The notes below the pieces were generated by a model, which saw nothing but the letters and a program-made list of their open reading frames with translations, searched no databases and had not been told where the DNA came from. The translations under genes were made by a program, and so were the position numbers. From Megamerina dolium (lineage: Eukaryota; Arthropoda; Insecta; Diptera; Megamerinidae), in the NCBI GenBank assembly GCA_963854835.1, contig OY978525.1, positions 67,190,407 to 67,254,406 of the forward strand: a DNA stretch of 64,000 nt, written 5' to 3'. This document shows, in pieces, positions 9,801 to 19,349 of this stretch. Numbering within the stretch: position 1 is the stretch's first letter; the number at the start of each line of letters is the position of its first letter.

Positions 9801-11252
9801 GTAAAAGGAGAAATACTTGCCATCAGAGATGATTTCATGCGAGCCTGTGGGTTCCATATGATCCAGCGTGAGGTATTCTTCGAGAACCTCATCGTAAATG
9901 GCTTTGAGATCGCCTTTCTTTGAAAAATTTTTCTCCATACTGCGAAATTGATTATAGGCTATGGTTCGGGAGTGACCAAGAGCCGTAAGAGCGGGAAAAC
10001 TGGATTTAAATGGAAGCCTGACCACATATCTTCCATCTGACCTACGAGATGTGGTCCTCTGATAGTAGTCTTCACAGGCTATATCTTCTTCCGATACTTG
10101 AGCTGGCTGATTGACTTCTTCCTGTTCCCAAAACTTCCTTAGTTGAGAACTAAGAAGTTCATTGGAAACTTCCTCTACCTGTGTCGAGAATGTTGACACT
10201 TTTTGAGAGATAGGGCCACTAATTATCCAGCCAAATATCGTATTCTGTACAAGAAGGCTTCCACAGATATTATGGCGGATTCCGGTTAGGAGGATTTGAG
10301 GAATCAAATCACTACCTATGACCATGTCAATTTGCGCCTGCACGAAGCAATTCGGGTCAGCCAAATCTAACATTTCGAATTGCTGCCAATCGAGCTTAGA
10401 AATTTTAAATGTGGGTAGAAATTTGGTCAATTGTGAGAGTACAATTGCCCGTGTCTGTAACTTTTTATTAGCCTTTGGGGCGACTAACGTAACGGTACAA
10501 GTCTGGTTAGAGTTTTGGATGGTTTTGCCACCCATTCCAGAAATTTCGACGTGAGTTGCTTGCGAAGGAAGCCTCAGCCGATTTTGTACCTTGGTAGAGA
10601 TGAATGTTCGTTGAGAACCTTGGTCGATGAGTGCTCGAACCTTGTGAAGTTCTCCAAGATGCTCTATAGAGACAAGAGCTGTGGGTAAAAGAGTTCTTTC
10701 TTCATTTGAGGTGAACAATGCTTGCACCTTTGAAGAAGATTTGGAGCATGATGAGCAGGGTTGCTCATCTTCGGATGATCGGTCCTGAGATCTCCGGCTT
10801 CTCGAGTTTCTTGAGGAGGTTATCGTCTGCTGCGTGCTCTTTTTCTTATTCTGCGGCTGAAGCGTGGAGGTTTGCGCCAAAACCTTGGTGTTCCTACTGG
10901 GAATATTGTCTGTTGGTATGTGAAACATCGTGTGATGCCTTCGCTGACATTGCAAACAGGAGTGTTTGCTCTTGCAGTCCCGTTTATGGTGAGTAAAGGC
11001 CAGGCAGTTCTCACAGAGATTGTGTTCTCGAACAAGCCTCACTCTATCACGAACAACTAACTTTTTAAACCGCTCACAGGATTTAAGCGAATGTGCGGCT
11101 TCGCAGATTGGACAAGAGAATGTCCGATTGCTTTCTGCAAAAAAGTTTTGGGTTTTGTTCTGGGATCTGTTTTGTGGAAATCCTGATTTATTTGGCTTGA
11201 CGCTGTTGAGCCTCTCCACGACTTCGTACCTTAGAGTCAGGAATTCATCCAT
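6834..11252 (-). CDS. BEL/Pao pol polyprotein (about 1470 aa, uninterrupted)
   Basis: A long open frame without stops. It starts with gag-type zinc knuckles (CPICEAAHSLKSC at 47-59, CENCLAFTHHKRDC at 80-93, CLQCQRRHHTMFH at 99-111). Then come a retroviral-type aspartic protease (LIDQGSQRTF near 208), reverse transcriptase (VRVVFNAS near 500, FGVNCAPYLA, YVDDVLSG near 650), RNase H (HGFCDASEKAYCAALY) and integrase with an HHCC finger, GVDFVGPF, MSDNGTTFVGA and GGLWESAVKS. The order protease-RT-RNase H-integrase and the motifs are those of BEL/Pao. The ATG at 11252 is probably not the true start: the frame is open upstream into the gag end (FPQGSPTWQQ), where gag reads in another frame. Pol looks intact while gag is damaged. 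Confidence 0.93.
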   Translation of the reverse strand: MDEFLTLRYEVVERLNSVKPNKSGFPQNRSQNKTQNFFAESNRTFSCPICEAAHSLKSCERFKKLVVRDRVRLVREHNLCENCLAFTHHKRDCKSKHSCLQCQRRHHTMFHIPTDNIPSRNTKVLAQTSTLQPQNKKKSTQQTITSSRNSRSRRSQDRSSEDEQPCSSCSKSSSKVQALFTSNEERTLLPTALVSIEHLGELHKVRALIDQGSQRTFISTKVQNRLRLPSQATHVEISGMGGKTIQNSNQTCTVTLVAPKANKKLQTRAIVLSQLTKFLPTFKISKLDWQQFEMLDLADPNCFVQAQIDMVIGSDLIPQILLTGIRHNICGSLLVQNTIFGWIISGPISQKVSTFSTQVEEVSNELLSSQLRKFWEQEEVNQPAQVSEEDIACEDYYQRTTSRRSDGRYVVRLPFKSSFPALTALGHSRTIAYNQFRSMEKNFSKKGDLKAIYDEVLEEYLTLDHMEPTGSHEIISDGKYFSFYLPHHAVVRPEKKTTKVRVVFNASRSSGSGHSLNDVLHIGPTLQPDLMVLILRWRLYQFVFNGDVQKMYRQILVHHDDQDFQRILFRRSPNSPIQDFRLKTVTFGVNCAPYLAIRTLQQLAKDSKKNFPLVEKIIFKETYVDDVLSGSHTIPDAVESLSQVIQVLNSAGFPLRKITANHPKILENIPKSELLDSDFLKFESASATKTLGIRWNALTDTFSYSVSPIETTPAATKRQILSAVAKLFDPARWLSPIMTQAKLLLQELWLEGTDWDKCVKPRSLIKWNVFLENVSSIGLIEIPRWVQFSPKKRIQLHGFCDASEKAYCAALYIRSMDMNNQISCHLLVAKGKVAPLQTVSLPRLELCGAVLLSHLAKSVKETLDAEFSDIFFWSDSQIVLAWLEKPPHTWKTYVANRTAQILQNVGNAIWRHVISSENPADLGTRGCKPQDLVSNTLWWNGPAWLHHPEEAWPKPTLSRTLPPEQRKVEVLLTLDDHTDILDRFSSFSRALRVISYVFRFVHNGLSKLRKSSPISNSSLSQDEIRFAKSRLISLAQWHYFPKELKALLSSTAVSNKSSLLTLNPFLDKENLMRVNGRLAHSGLSYSERHPIILPEKSRFCILYLEFLHTLLLHAEQRLMFRMARQEFYIPRLKPQIRKCIFLCIVCTIHKQKVRSQIMAALPPERCTLSVPFATTGVDFVGPFQIKASTLRTAAFLKGYVAVFVCFSTKAIHLELCSDLYTETFRAAFARFVGRRGLPRKIMSDNGTTFVGAQRAMSKEFLKFSKEVSKDILAQYSPQGIDWVFIPPSAPHMGGLWESAVKSFKAHLKKTAGNHKFRFEEFSTLLCRIEAVLNSRPLSPLSQDPNELIALTPGHFLRGAPLTALPEPNSEDISLINRWEKLKALHHQFSRRWKTEYLQDLHKRYKWQHPQKELEVGQLVVIKDELLPPNEWSLGRVTHLYRGSDGHIRVADIRTKSAVLKRPIVKLCILPLA

Positions 11253-12182
11253 TTGCTGCCATGTTGGAGATCCTTGCGGGAACTTAGGGATTGTTCCCAG
11301 AGAGCCAAGGAATCTTCAGGCAGTTTTGAACAGCAGATATGCACCAGGATCGGGTCCCAATTCTCTGTCGAGACGCCTTGAGAGGATAAGACGGACAGAG
11401 AATTATTGATCGTGGTTTGCAGCTTCTGAATTGCCTCGCTATTCTCGTAACTCACTTGAGGGAGGTTCAAGAGAGTTTTTATCTGCTTATCGACCAGAAT
11501 TCGCTTGTTTTCGAAGCGGGCCTTTAGCGCATTCCATGCCAACTCGAAATTTTCGTTGTTGAGCGCGTACTGCTTCACAATAAACCGCCGTAAACATGTC
11601 GCGGAAGGACGTCCATTCTTCGTACCCGCCGGAAAATGTTTCGGTATCACAAGTAGGAACAGTCAGGCAAATTGCGGAATTATTTGCCTGCTCTGTTGCA
11701 GAAATAGAGTTACTTTCTGCTTGTGATGGAAGTTCCAATCTGGAGGCTGATTGAACTTCTAAGAGATCCGAAATCTGTGCTTTTATGGTGTGCACGCGCT
11801 CTTGGCAGAGTTCCATTTTATTTCTCGCTGCCATTTTGAAATTACTGGGCAGCTCGTCTTCATCCGTTAAACCTACTCTTCTAAACGTGGACTTGACTTG
11901 ATCATAATAGCAGCTCAAGTCCTCGAGCTTAGCCTTCAGGAGAGAAGGTGTTAAGTCTTCAACCGGAATTGTTGAAAACTTCGTGCAGAAATGCACCAGG
12001 TTGTCCGCCTCGAAAATGAACTCATTCATGGAGGGGTCATAAGCTCTTTTTCTAGGAGTTTTCTTTGTTTCGGATGGAACTTTTGGCATTTTTTCCATTG
12101 CGCCTTTTGGAATAGCGCCAGCTGACTCTGCCCTACGACCTTCAGCAATTTCCTGCTTTTTTGGTGATTTCGTCACTGGCAT
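11237..12182 (-). pseudogene. BEL/Pao gag, internally deleted and frameshifted
   Basis: The gag starts at an ATG at 12182 (MPVTKSPKKQ) just inside the 5' leader. It runs in one frame through CDTETFSGGYEEWTSFRDMFTAVY, then the homologous reading jumps to another frame at about 11600 (KQYALNNENFELAWNALK...NKRILVDKQI), ending near 11280 (LALWEQSL). Compared with the gag at 21057-22088, about 25 residues between FTAVY and FELAW are missing, so a small out-of-frame deletion has removed part of the capsid region. A second frame change joins the end of gag to the pol frame near 11265-11290. These lesions would prevent a normal Gag unless supplied by another copy. Confidence 0.8.
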
Positions 12183-12530
12183 ATTTGACCGAATCTATCA
12201 AAATTTGTGAAATGAAGAGACTTTCAAAAAAATGCACCAAAATGCACTGATCGATTATGTGACGATATCGATATAGAGCAATTTATCGATCGATAACAGA
12301 AATGTTATCGATATAATGCGTAAATTAGAAAAATATATATATGAGAATATATATAAAGAAGAAATATGTATATATTTAAGGGAATATATATATACCGAAG
12401 AAAATATATATGAGAATATGTACAGAGGAAATGTGTATATATATAAGTGCAAATATATATGTGAATATATATAAATGTGTATATGATATATATAAGAATA
12501 TATAAAAAATGTGTAAATGATATATGATAT
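12183..12530. repeat. BEL leader and AT-rich low-complexity block
   Basis: 12183-12300 is ordinary leader sequence of the BEL element. From about 12310 to 12530 the sequence is built of loosely repeated units such as gaatatatataa and gtgtatatata. I could not find a primer binding site next to the right LTR. The LTR edge here (near 12531) does not match the outer 37 bases of the left LTR, so this low-complexity block seems to have replaced the LTR edge and primer site. Confidence 0.6.
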
Positions 12531-13008
12531 ACCGATATACTTATATTTTTTTTTGATTTACACGTTAACGTTTCGTATGTTTATGCACTTAGCTTTACTT
12601 ATACATAGGCACAATCGATAAGCATATAAATATTCATCAAATAAAAATTCACTAAATAAATTGATACAATATTTCGCACTATTTATAATCGATACGATGA
12701 AATATATAAAAGGTAGGTTTAGGATTATTAAATATAAGAACGGCGCGGAATGGCACGATCTCGCTGGAAAATCTTCAAGGACCGAATGTATAGATGATAA
12801 CATCGGTCGATCATAACGCGAACCGCGAAAACCCAAAAACATAAAAGGGGAATTTATGTGGAGAGTTGGGTTGCCATATGGTAAGTATGCAAGGTAAGGT
12901 AAGTAAAAATGGTAAGTATCATTAATTCATTTTATAAATACTATTTCATTATTTTTACTTCCTTCTTTCAGGGACTGGCCATATGGCTTGTCTAAAGGGA
13001 TTTAGACA
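12531..13008 (-). repeat. BEL 5' LTR
   Basis: It is nearly identical to the left LTR, begins TGTCTAAATCCC on the minus strand at 13008 and is followed outside by the GTTAT duplication (13009-13013). Its inner border is lost in the AT-rich block to the left. Confidence 0.85.
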
Positions 13009-13013
13009 GTTAT

Positions 13014-13986
13014 CCTTCCTTTCTTTTGAATTTCTAATTTTCTTTCATGTGCTGAATGGAAGTGCTTATTCTGGATATATTAAGCTAGAATATGACCGCA
13101 ATATATGTGAGGAGAATTGATTTTCATTCCCTGTTGTTCTTTTGTTTTATTTTCTTAATTCAGTACTAAGTGGAATTATAGATATTTCGCAGAACGCTAA
13201 AATCTAACCACTGAGCTAAGGGTTGGAAACATTTCTTTTGCTTTTATTCTTTTAATTTCCTTTAATCTGGTACTGAATGGAACTTCAGATATTTGGTTTA
13301 ACACTAAAATCTGACCACGGTGCTTAGCTTGAGGAAATATTTCGACACTATTTTCTATCTTCTTCTTTATTATCTCATGGAGCTATTTTGTTATCTTCCA
13401 TATTTAAATAATATTTCTTTTGAAAGTGTGCTGTTTTTCTTGCAATTGGTTCTGACGATTACGCCAGGAAATCAAAATTCTTCATTAATATTATTTTTCC
13501 GGTTCATCACTTATAAACGTGAATCAGAATGTTTAACGTGTTGGTAATTCGGTTAAAGGTTATTCTTATACAATTGTTGTTATCACTTCATGATCGCTTT
13601 TTATTGTTTTATTATTTTTGTTATTGTTATACAGTGGTCGTTACCTTACGATCGTTCCTTTTTATTTTTGTTGTTTTTTTCTCTTCACTTCATATTATTT
13701 TATTATTATAATTTTTGCCTATTAGAATAAAAATAAAATTTTGAATTATATTACTTTTAGAATTTGCGATGCCTCTGTCACGTAGTACAGAAGATTTAAA
13801 TGCTGCTTCTAGGCAGTTATATTGTGGGGTAACAACGACATTTTGAGTATTGCAAATATAGTAAAAACTAATTGTGGGAATTCCATAGAAATTGTATTTC
13901 AAAATATTGTAAAGCCAATAGCAATTCTCCTGTGTGTGGAGTACTATGTGTTAGTCATTCACACACTCCAATAAGACATACTGATC
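13014..13986 (+). repeat. gypsy-group leader with three imperfect ~110-bp repeats
   Basis: This untranslated stretch precedes gag. Three imperfect units start near 13049, 13162 and 13269; each begins with a gtactgaatggaa-like block and carries ctaaaatctgaccac or a decayed form of it. Repeats in the leader are common in LTR elements with long 5' regions. 13320-13986 is AT-rich with no gene. Confidence 0.5.
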
Positions 13987-14493
13987 ATGGATATAATACA
14001 GCCTCAGGAACAGACAACTTCTGATATACTTGCAGAAGCTGTTGAAACTTTAGAAACAACGCAAGGTCCTTCTGAAAATGTCCTTTTAAATTCACCTGCT
14101 GATCAAAAACAGCAGATAAGAAACTTGGTAACGGCTGCTGTTGGTGGACAACAAACAAAATTGCTAATTTCTTTAAGTGAGCAATTGACAAGACTTATTG
14201 AAACTAATATTGAAGCTAGACGTCTTAATGTTCCAGGAATGCAACAAACGTCTCAGCGAGTGAATATTGATCCTTCGAATACTGCTCCACACGCCGCTCT
14301 GCCTGCTGTAGAACATGCAGCAACAGAATTTTCACGACAGTTAACTCCAACAGGACATACTTCCTCAAGCTTGCATTTTCGTCTTGATAAAATAGGATAT
14401 ATTATTTTCAACTGGAAAGTACGATTTACTGGAGACGCTGATGGCTTATCCGTCGAGAATTTTATATATCGTGTGGAAGCATTAACCAACTAA
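13987..14493 (+). pseudogene. gypsy-group gag, N-terminal part
   Basis: An ATG-started ORF (MDIIQPQEQT) of 168 codons. Its end, FRLDKIGYIIFNWKVRF, GDADGLSVENFIYRVEALTN, is the capsid-entry motif of gypsy-group gags of the Osvaldo/Ulysses type in flies. A stop follows directly (14491-14493), but homologous sequence continues in other frames to the right, so the gene is broken. It is the first coding part of the plus-strand element that hosts the BEL and Jockey insertions. Confidence 0.75.
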
Positions 14494-15180
14494 ACATTAG
14501 AGGCCAATTTTGAGCTTTTGTGTTTCCACGTGAGTGTGCTATTTGAATCTAAGGTTAGCGATTAGTTTTGGAGGTACCGCAAATCAGTTTGCGAAATAGT
14601 TGGTATGAGTTGCGCACAGCATTGAGAAAGCAATACAAGGACTCCAGAACGGATATGGATCTTCATGAAATGGTTCGCGAAAAAAAGCGAAAGGTTAACT
14701 AGAGTTTCGATTGCTTCTACGACTCAATACTGAAATTGATAGACAGATTAGAACACCCTTTATCTGAAGACGTGTTAGTGGAAATTTTGCGTAGAAATCT
14801 ACTGCCAGACATACAACATGAAATTCTCAATTTACATATACATTCTCTTTCACATCTTAGGGATATATGTAGAAGAAGAGAGTTTTTCATGCAAGATATG
14901 CAGCGAAAATCATACAATTTCAAAGCTAGTGCTTCCCGAAAGCGTGTGGCAGAGATTGAGGAAAAATTTGGTGAAGATACACATGATGAGAAGGATATTC
15001 TGATGACTGATGACGATGTTGCTGCTATTTCCTTAGTATAATGGAATTGCCGTAGAAGTGGACATCGTTACCAAGATTGTCTCAGTGATAGAAATGTGTT
15101 TTGGTATGGTTGTGGTGCACCAAATGTATACAAGCCTAATTGTAAGAAATGCAACGATCCAAGAAACTTGCGATCGAATG
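14494..15180 (+). pseudogene. gypsy-group gag, C-terminal part with zinc knuckles
   Basis: Broken frames continue the gag. 14736-15041 (LKLIDRLEHPLSEDVLVEILRRNLLP...) is open for about 100 codons and ends DDDVAAISLV. It is followed after a stop by a decayed two-knuckle region (WNCRRSGHRYQDC, GCGAPNVYKPNC). At least three stops or frame changes occur. Loss of the first Cys of one knuckle and change of another fit neutral decay. Confidence 0.7.
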
Positions 15181-15317
15181 CACAAAGAAGTGCATACGTA
15201 TTGAAAACAAATTCACTCAAACAGCAATCGACAAACACCGATTAAATACTATTGATTTACCTTGCAATATTAATAAAATAGATTTTGACACATCTTTGAT
15301 TTGCTTTAAACCATTAC

Positions 15318-16075
15318 ATGCAAAGTCGTATGCTTGACATTGATTCAGCTAAAAGAAAATCTGCTTCGCGTTCGATTTTAAGAATTAAATCTTTTTGGAA
15401 TAATGTCATGGCAAATAGAAAACAGTTCGTGAGCACGGTGGTAGACAAACCGAATGATATTCGGCCATATGCTCAGGTTATCTTCTTTGGCAAGTCCGCA
15501 TGTGGCTTATTAGACACGGGTGCCTCTATTAGCTGTATTGGTGCAGAAATTGCTCGCGATTTTATAAATTCAAATACTTCTTATAAAAAGTTCAAATCAT
15601 TTGTACGTGCATCTGATGGTCATCCTCAAAGTGTGGTTGGCCAAGTGCACTCTATATTACTTTTCGTGGCCTTACTAAGTCAATTACTATTTTTGTTGTT
15701 CCAAATCTGTCACAAGGTCTATACCTCGGTATTGATTTTTGGATTTCATTTGACTTATTGCCATCAGGACTTGTAAGTGAAATAAATCTTACTTCTGGTA
15801 TTGGTAACATACGATCCTTAAGTGAGATTCAGCAAAAACAACTGGAAAATGTTGTCAATTTGTTTCCATCTTTCGGCAGAGAAGATCTTGGGAAAACTCA
15901 TCTTGTAAAACATGTTATTGATGTTGGCAATACGAAACCAATAAAGCAGCGACATTTTCCAGTTTCTCCAGCTATCGAAAAATTAATTTATGACGAATTA
16001 GATAGAATGCTACAGCTAGGGGTGATTGAGGAATCTGATAGCGCATGGTCTTCGCAAATTGTTTTAATATTATAT
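15318..16075 (+). pseudogene. gypsy-group protease and start of reverse transcriptase
   Basis: The first frame carries the aspartic protease (GLLDTGASISCIG, near 15510). After a frame change near 15770 the next frame gives RT entry sequence (HVIDVGNTKPIKQRHFPVSP, ELDRMLQLGVIEESDSAWSS). The coding homology stops abruptly at the AT repeat at 16070. The gene is inactive. Confidence 0.8.
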
Positions 16076-16175
16076 TTATATAATATTATATAATATTATA
16101 TAATATAATATTATATAATATAATATTATATAATATTATATAATATAATATTATATAATATAATATTATATTTGT
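16068..16175. repeat. AT-only repeat inside the gypsy RT
   Basis: About 100 bases of A and T only, built of alternating atattatata and ataatataat units that are partly palindromic. The block separates two adjacent conserved parts of the RT (WSSQIVLI before, KVRLCLDSRKVNAVTLKDAYP after), so it arose or expanded inside the gene. Confidence 0.85.
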
Positions 16176-16935
16176 TTACAAAGTTCGGTTATGCCTTGAT
16201 AGTCGCAAGGTGAATGCAGTGACTCTTAAAGATGCTTATCCCATGCCGAATATTGACAGAATTTTGAGTATGCTTCCAAAAGCTGTATATATAACGAGTT
16301 TAGATTTGAAAGATGCTTTTTGGCAAATACCGATGGATATAAACTCAAAGGAGAAAATGCATTTACTGTTCCGGGAAGTCCTTTATATCATTTTAAGGTT
16401 ATGCCGTTTGGACTTGGTAATGCGCCACAGACCATGTCATGTCTCATGGATAAGGTTATCCCTGAGTATTTAAGAACAAAAGTGCTTATTTACCTCGATG
16501 ATCTGCTTATTGTATCGGATAGCTTTGATAAACATTTAAAAGTCCTTACGAAAATTGCTCACCACATACGTGCATAAAAATTAAAAATTAATATCGAGAA
16601 AAGCAAATTTTGTCTCAGTGAAGTCCGCTATCTTGATCACGTTGTATGGAGGGGAATTATTCGCACAGATCCAAATTTCGAAAAACAATTTTATATACAT
16701 TGTGATGCGAGCGCAATGGGAGTCGGTGGTGTTTTCGTTCAGTTGAATGATAAATGTGATGAGTGTCAGATAGCTTTCATGTCCAAAAAGCTAAATCATG
16801 TTTAGCGCAATTATTCGGTAACTGAAAAAGAATGCTTAGCACCAATACTGAGTATTAAGAGATTTCGCCAATATGTTGAAGGACATGATACATGAAGGAC
16901 ATACGGTATTAACTGATAACATTTTCAAGTGATAG
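16176..16935 (+). pseudogene. gypsy-group reverse transcriptase and RNase H start
   Basis: The RT resumes with DSRKVNAVTLKDAYPMPNID and SLDLKDAFWQIP. It shifts frame near 16350 and continues with MPFGLGNAPQTMS and the catalytic LIYLDDLLIVSDS. After a stop at 16575 come FIYIHCDASAMGVGGVFVQL and NYSVTEKECLA of the RNase H region. The homology ends near 16935 at VLTD, and the matching continuation (SLKWLMSQ) is found at 28048. The gene was therefore split by the inserted block between these points. Confidence 0.8.
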
Positions 16936-18160
16936 TCACTAATAAGAGTGGACGTGTTTTGTATCTCTCCTTTAATAGAGTTGAATAAATAATTGATTTC
17001 GGTTTAAAAAATCAAATATATTGCGAAAAGACGCTAAATAAAATCAAGCAGTTATTTCTGTGTTTTTTTATTGTTTATGCAGATAAGTAGAAAGAAAAAA
17101 ATAAATAAATAAATAATAATAATAACATAGTTTGCAAACAGATTTTGTTTGTAATATGAGTATTCGGCGCTCTCCTCTCCGGCAAAGGCAATCGCCTGTT
17201 AATGTGTGTGTAAATCATAATTTGCAATATAGTTCGTAAGTTATAGCGGTTTAAATTTTTTAAAATTTTCGCAATTTTGTATGGTAGCCCCATTAATAAG
17301 TGGGCCAGATTATTTCCGACTACGATATTAATTTAAATGTCAATTATGGTTATTTTAGACAGAAGATTGCCGAAGTTACAGCTGTTTCAATTTAAAATTT
17401 GTATGGGGGCTACGATGAACAGTGGGCGTGGTGCGCCCATTTCCTGTGAGCCTAGTTGCTCGTACAATACTAATCCACGCCTTAAATCTCGTTTTTCTAC
17501 GCTGAATAGTTTGCAAGTTATAACCGGTAACATTTTTTTTTAATTTCCGCAACTTTGTAAGGGAGACCCAAAAAGGAGTGGGCGTGGCAAACTGATTTTC
17601 TGCCTTATTATTTCCAACTACCATGTTAATCTAAGTGTCAATTATGGTTATTCTGGACAGAAGATTGTAGAAGTTACAGCTGTTTCAATTTAAAAGAAGT
17701 ACACACTTTGTATGAGAGCTACGCTAAATAGTAGGCGTGGCTCACCCACTTTTGGCGAGGTTATATAGTAGTATAATATAACTCTATGTGCTAAAACTTG
17801 TTGTCCCAAGTGGTATATTATGTGAGTTACAGCAAGTTAAAAATTTTGAAAATTCTGATGTTAGTTGCTTTGAATGCTTGGTGTGGGCGATCATGCCCAA
17901 TATCAATCCCCTCCGTACCCTTGGACCATAGGTTGCTTGTGCCAAATTTCGTCGAAATATCTCAATATTTACTCAAGTTATCGTGCGAACCAGCCAGGTG
18001 ACACACAGACGGACGGACGGACATCGTTTATTTAAGCGACGCTGATCACGAATATATATCTATGTCTATATCTCCGGAGATTCCTTCAAGTGGACACAAA
18101 CATCTGACCGAAATGAATATACCTTGCATATTGCATTATGCAGGGTATAAAAATAATATG
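16936..18160. repeat. dispersed repeat with internal modules
   Basis: 17230-18152 consists of related modules: gtcaattatggttatt..gacagaagatt and gttacagctgtttcaattt occur twice (17337-17400 and 17637-17695), and gggcgtgg or ggcgtgg blocks recur. It ends with cagacggacggacggacat and tgcagggtataaaaa. Related but diverged sequence is at 56700-57670. I do not recognise a coding region. 16936-17230 has short A/T repeats (aataaataaataa, aataataataa near 17100). It lies between the broken gypsy RNase H and the Jockey LINE. Confidence 0.55.
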
Positions 18161-18467
18161 TTCTCTCGTGTTATACTATCTCCCTCTATACCGTGGAGTA
18201 TACGATGCGCTTCTCCTGCTGTAACACCAACAGCTACAACATCAAAGCAAACAAATAACGGCCTTTCTACTGAAGTAGAAAAAGCAACCAGTGCGATGAC
18301 TAATAAAGAACCAGTTGCTGTTCAAACTGGAATTGATTGCTACATTACTGTAGTAAAGCGAAAAAGACGTCCCCAAAATTCAAAGCAAATGAATTCAACA
18401 AAAATTCAAAAGCAGAACACTACCCCTATTAGTTCGGAAAATAGATACGCACTGCTTTCAAGTGATG
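18161..18467 (+). pseudogene. Jockey-clade LINE ORF1, N-terminal part
   Basis: The open frame encodes a Lys-, Thr- and Gln-rich gag-like N-terminus (DCYITVVKRKRRPQNSK, SENRYALLSSD), the usual low-complexity start of Jockey ORF1. At 18467 it is interrupted by the LTR of the gag-only element. Removing that element with one copy of its TGATG duplication restores the frame directly into the sequence at 24299. The exact 5' end of the LINE is unclear and it is probably 5'-truncated. Confidence 0.65.
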
Positions 18468-19320
18468 TGTTTCAGCGGAGAGAAGACGAATGCCGGTGGG
18501 CTTGCGGCGATGTGGTGCACTTGCCTACAAGTCGTGTTGGTGGCAGAGGTGTTGATGACAGTGATGTGATAGTCCTTGTTGTGGCAACACAAAACACTTC
18601 TTTTTCACTTTTGTATTTGAATGTTTTACACTTTATTTGTTAACATTAGCTTAATTGTGGGTGCCGTAGCTCAGTGGTTAGTGTGTTCGCCTTCTGATCT
18701 GTAGGTCGTGGTTCAATACCCGGCTGATGCATAACAAATTTAATATCGAAAAGATTTTTCTTTCGAACGGTATCCACCTGTCGGCAAGCAATTGGCAATT
18801 CTTCCGACAGTAACAACTTGCCATGAAAAAGCTTCTAAAAAGAACTCTGTGACAAAGCTCAGAAAAAAGTGATGTCACAAGTGTTCTGCCGTTCGGAACC
18901 GGCTAAAATAAGTAGGTCCATTCTAATATTGTCCAAAATTTAAGACGCACAACAGTAATGGAAGAGAAGCTCGGCCAATGAGCACTTTGGGGCTTTAAGT
19001 GCCACATATTTATTTTTATTTTTATTTTATTAGCTTAATTGTATTTATTTATGGTTTAATTTGTTAAAATTAAATATTATATAAGCGAATTCGGGAGGAA
19101 AACGTCGCGCACTGCTTTTAATATGGAGTTGATCAACAATGTAAAAATATATAAAAATGGAAAGTGAAGAGTATAAAGTAAATGAAAATAGAGTATGGGA
19201 GTGAGAGATAGAGAGAATTAGAGAATTAGAAATTGCGGAACGAATAGAATTATATTAGGGTTGCTAACCCTTGGAAGCCTTATACGGGCAGTGCGCGACA
19301 CACGTCTTCTGGCGTAGACA
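18468..19320 (-). repeat. 3' LTR of the gag-only element (contains a SINE)
   Basis: It matches 23821-24293 apart from the SINE (18659-19028), the SINE target duplication and a few small differences such as a 3-bp gap in the AT-rich middle. The plus-strand ends are TGTTTCAGCGG and GGCGTAGACA. Confidence 0.9.
18659..19028 (+). mobile_element. tRNA-derived SINE, copy A (full length)
   Basis: A 370-bp insertion flanked by the 14-bp duplication ATTAGCTTAATTGT (18645-18658 and 19029-19042); the other LTR of the host element shows the uninterrupted site. The head is tRNA-like, with a pol III box A TAGCTCAGTGG (18667-18677) and a box B GGTTCAATACC (18710-18720). A unique body follows, and the 3' end is GTGCCACATA plus a TTTA-rich tail. 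It has no coding capacity. Related copies are at 40719-40990, 50743-51110 and 60442-60655. Since it sits in only one LTR of a young element, the family has moved recently. Confidence 0.9.
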
Positions 19321-19333
19321 TTCCGCCCCCCTT
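19321..19333 (-). other. polypurine tract of the gag-only element
   Basis: The minus strand reads AAGGGGGGCGGAA directly before the TGTCTACGCC start of the 3' LTR. This is the expected position for priming plus-strand DNA synthesis. Confidence 0.75.
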
Positions 19334-19349
19334 GCAGCAATACTGCAAA

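Larger units (their letters stand above)
2288..13013 (-). mobile_element. BEL/Pao LTR retrotransposon, full length, carrying an RTE insertion
   Basis: A minus-strand element with near-identical LTR sequence at both ends (left 2293-2329 plus 5702-6168, right 12531-13008). The LTR reads TGTCTAAATCCC at its 5' end and, on the left copy, closes with CA, so it has the TG...CA form. The same five bases, GTTAT, flank the outer ends at 2288-2292 and 13009-13013, a target duplication of the size usual for BEL/Pao. Order in element sense is LTR, broken gag, pol, an extra zinc-knuckle ORF, LTR. The LTR match of about 465 bp with few differences indicates a young insertion. The element split the leader of a gypsy-group element. 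Confidence 0.8.

Noticed and set aside
12255..12452. minus-strand Tyr/Ile-rich ORF
   Set aside because: It is a translation of low-complexity AT repeats in the BEL leader.
13320..13711. plus-strand hydrophobic ORFs
   Set aside because: Leu/Phe/Tyr-rich translations of T-rich leader sequence; no conserved feature.
18667..18720. tRNA gene
   Set aside because: Box A and box B are present, but the sequence lies at the head of a repeated 370-bp unit with target duplications, lacks a proper acceptor stem partner, and recurs at 50758-50811. It is a SINE head.
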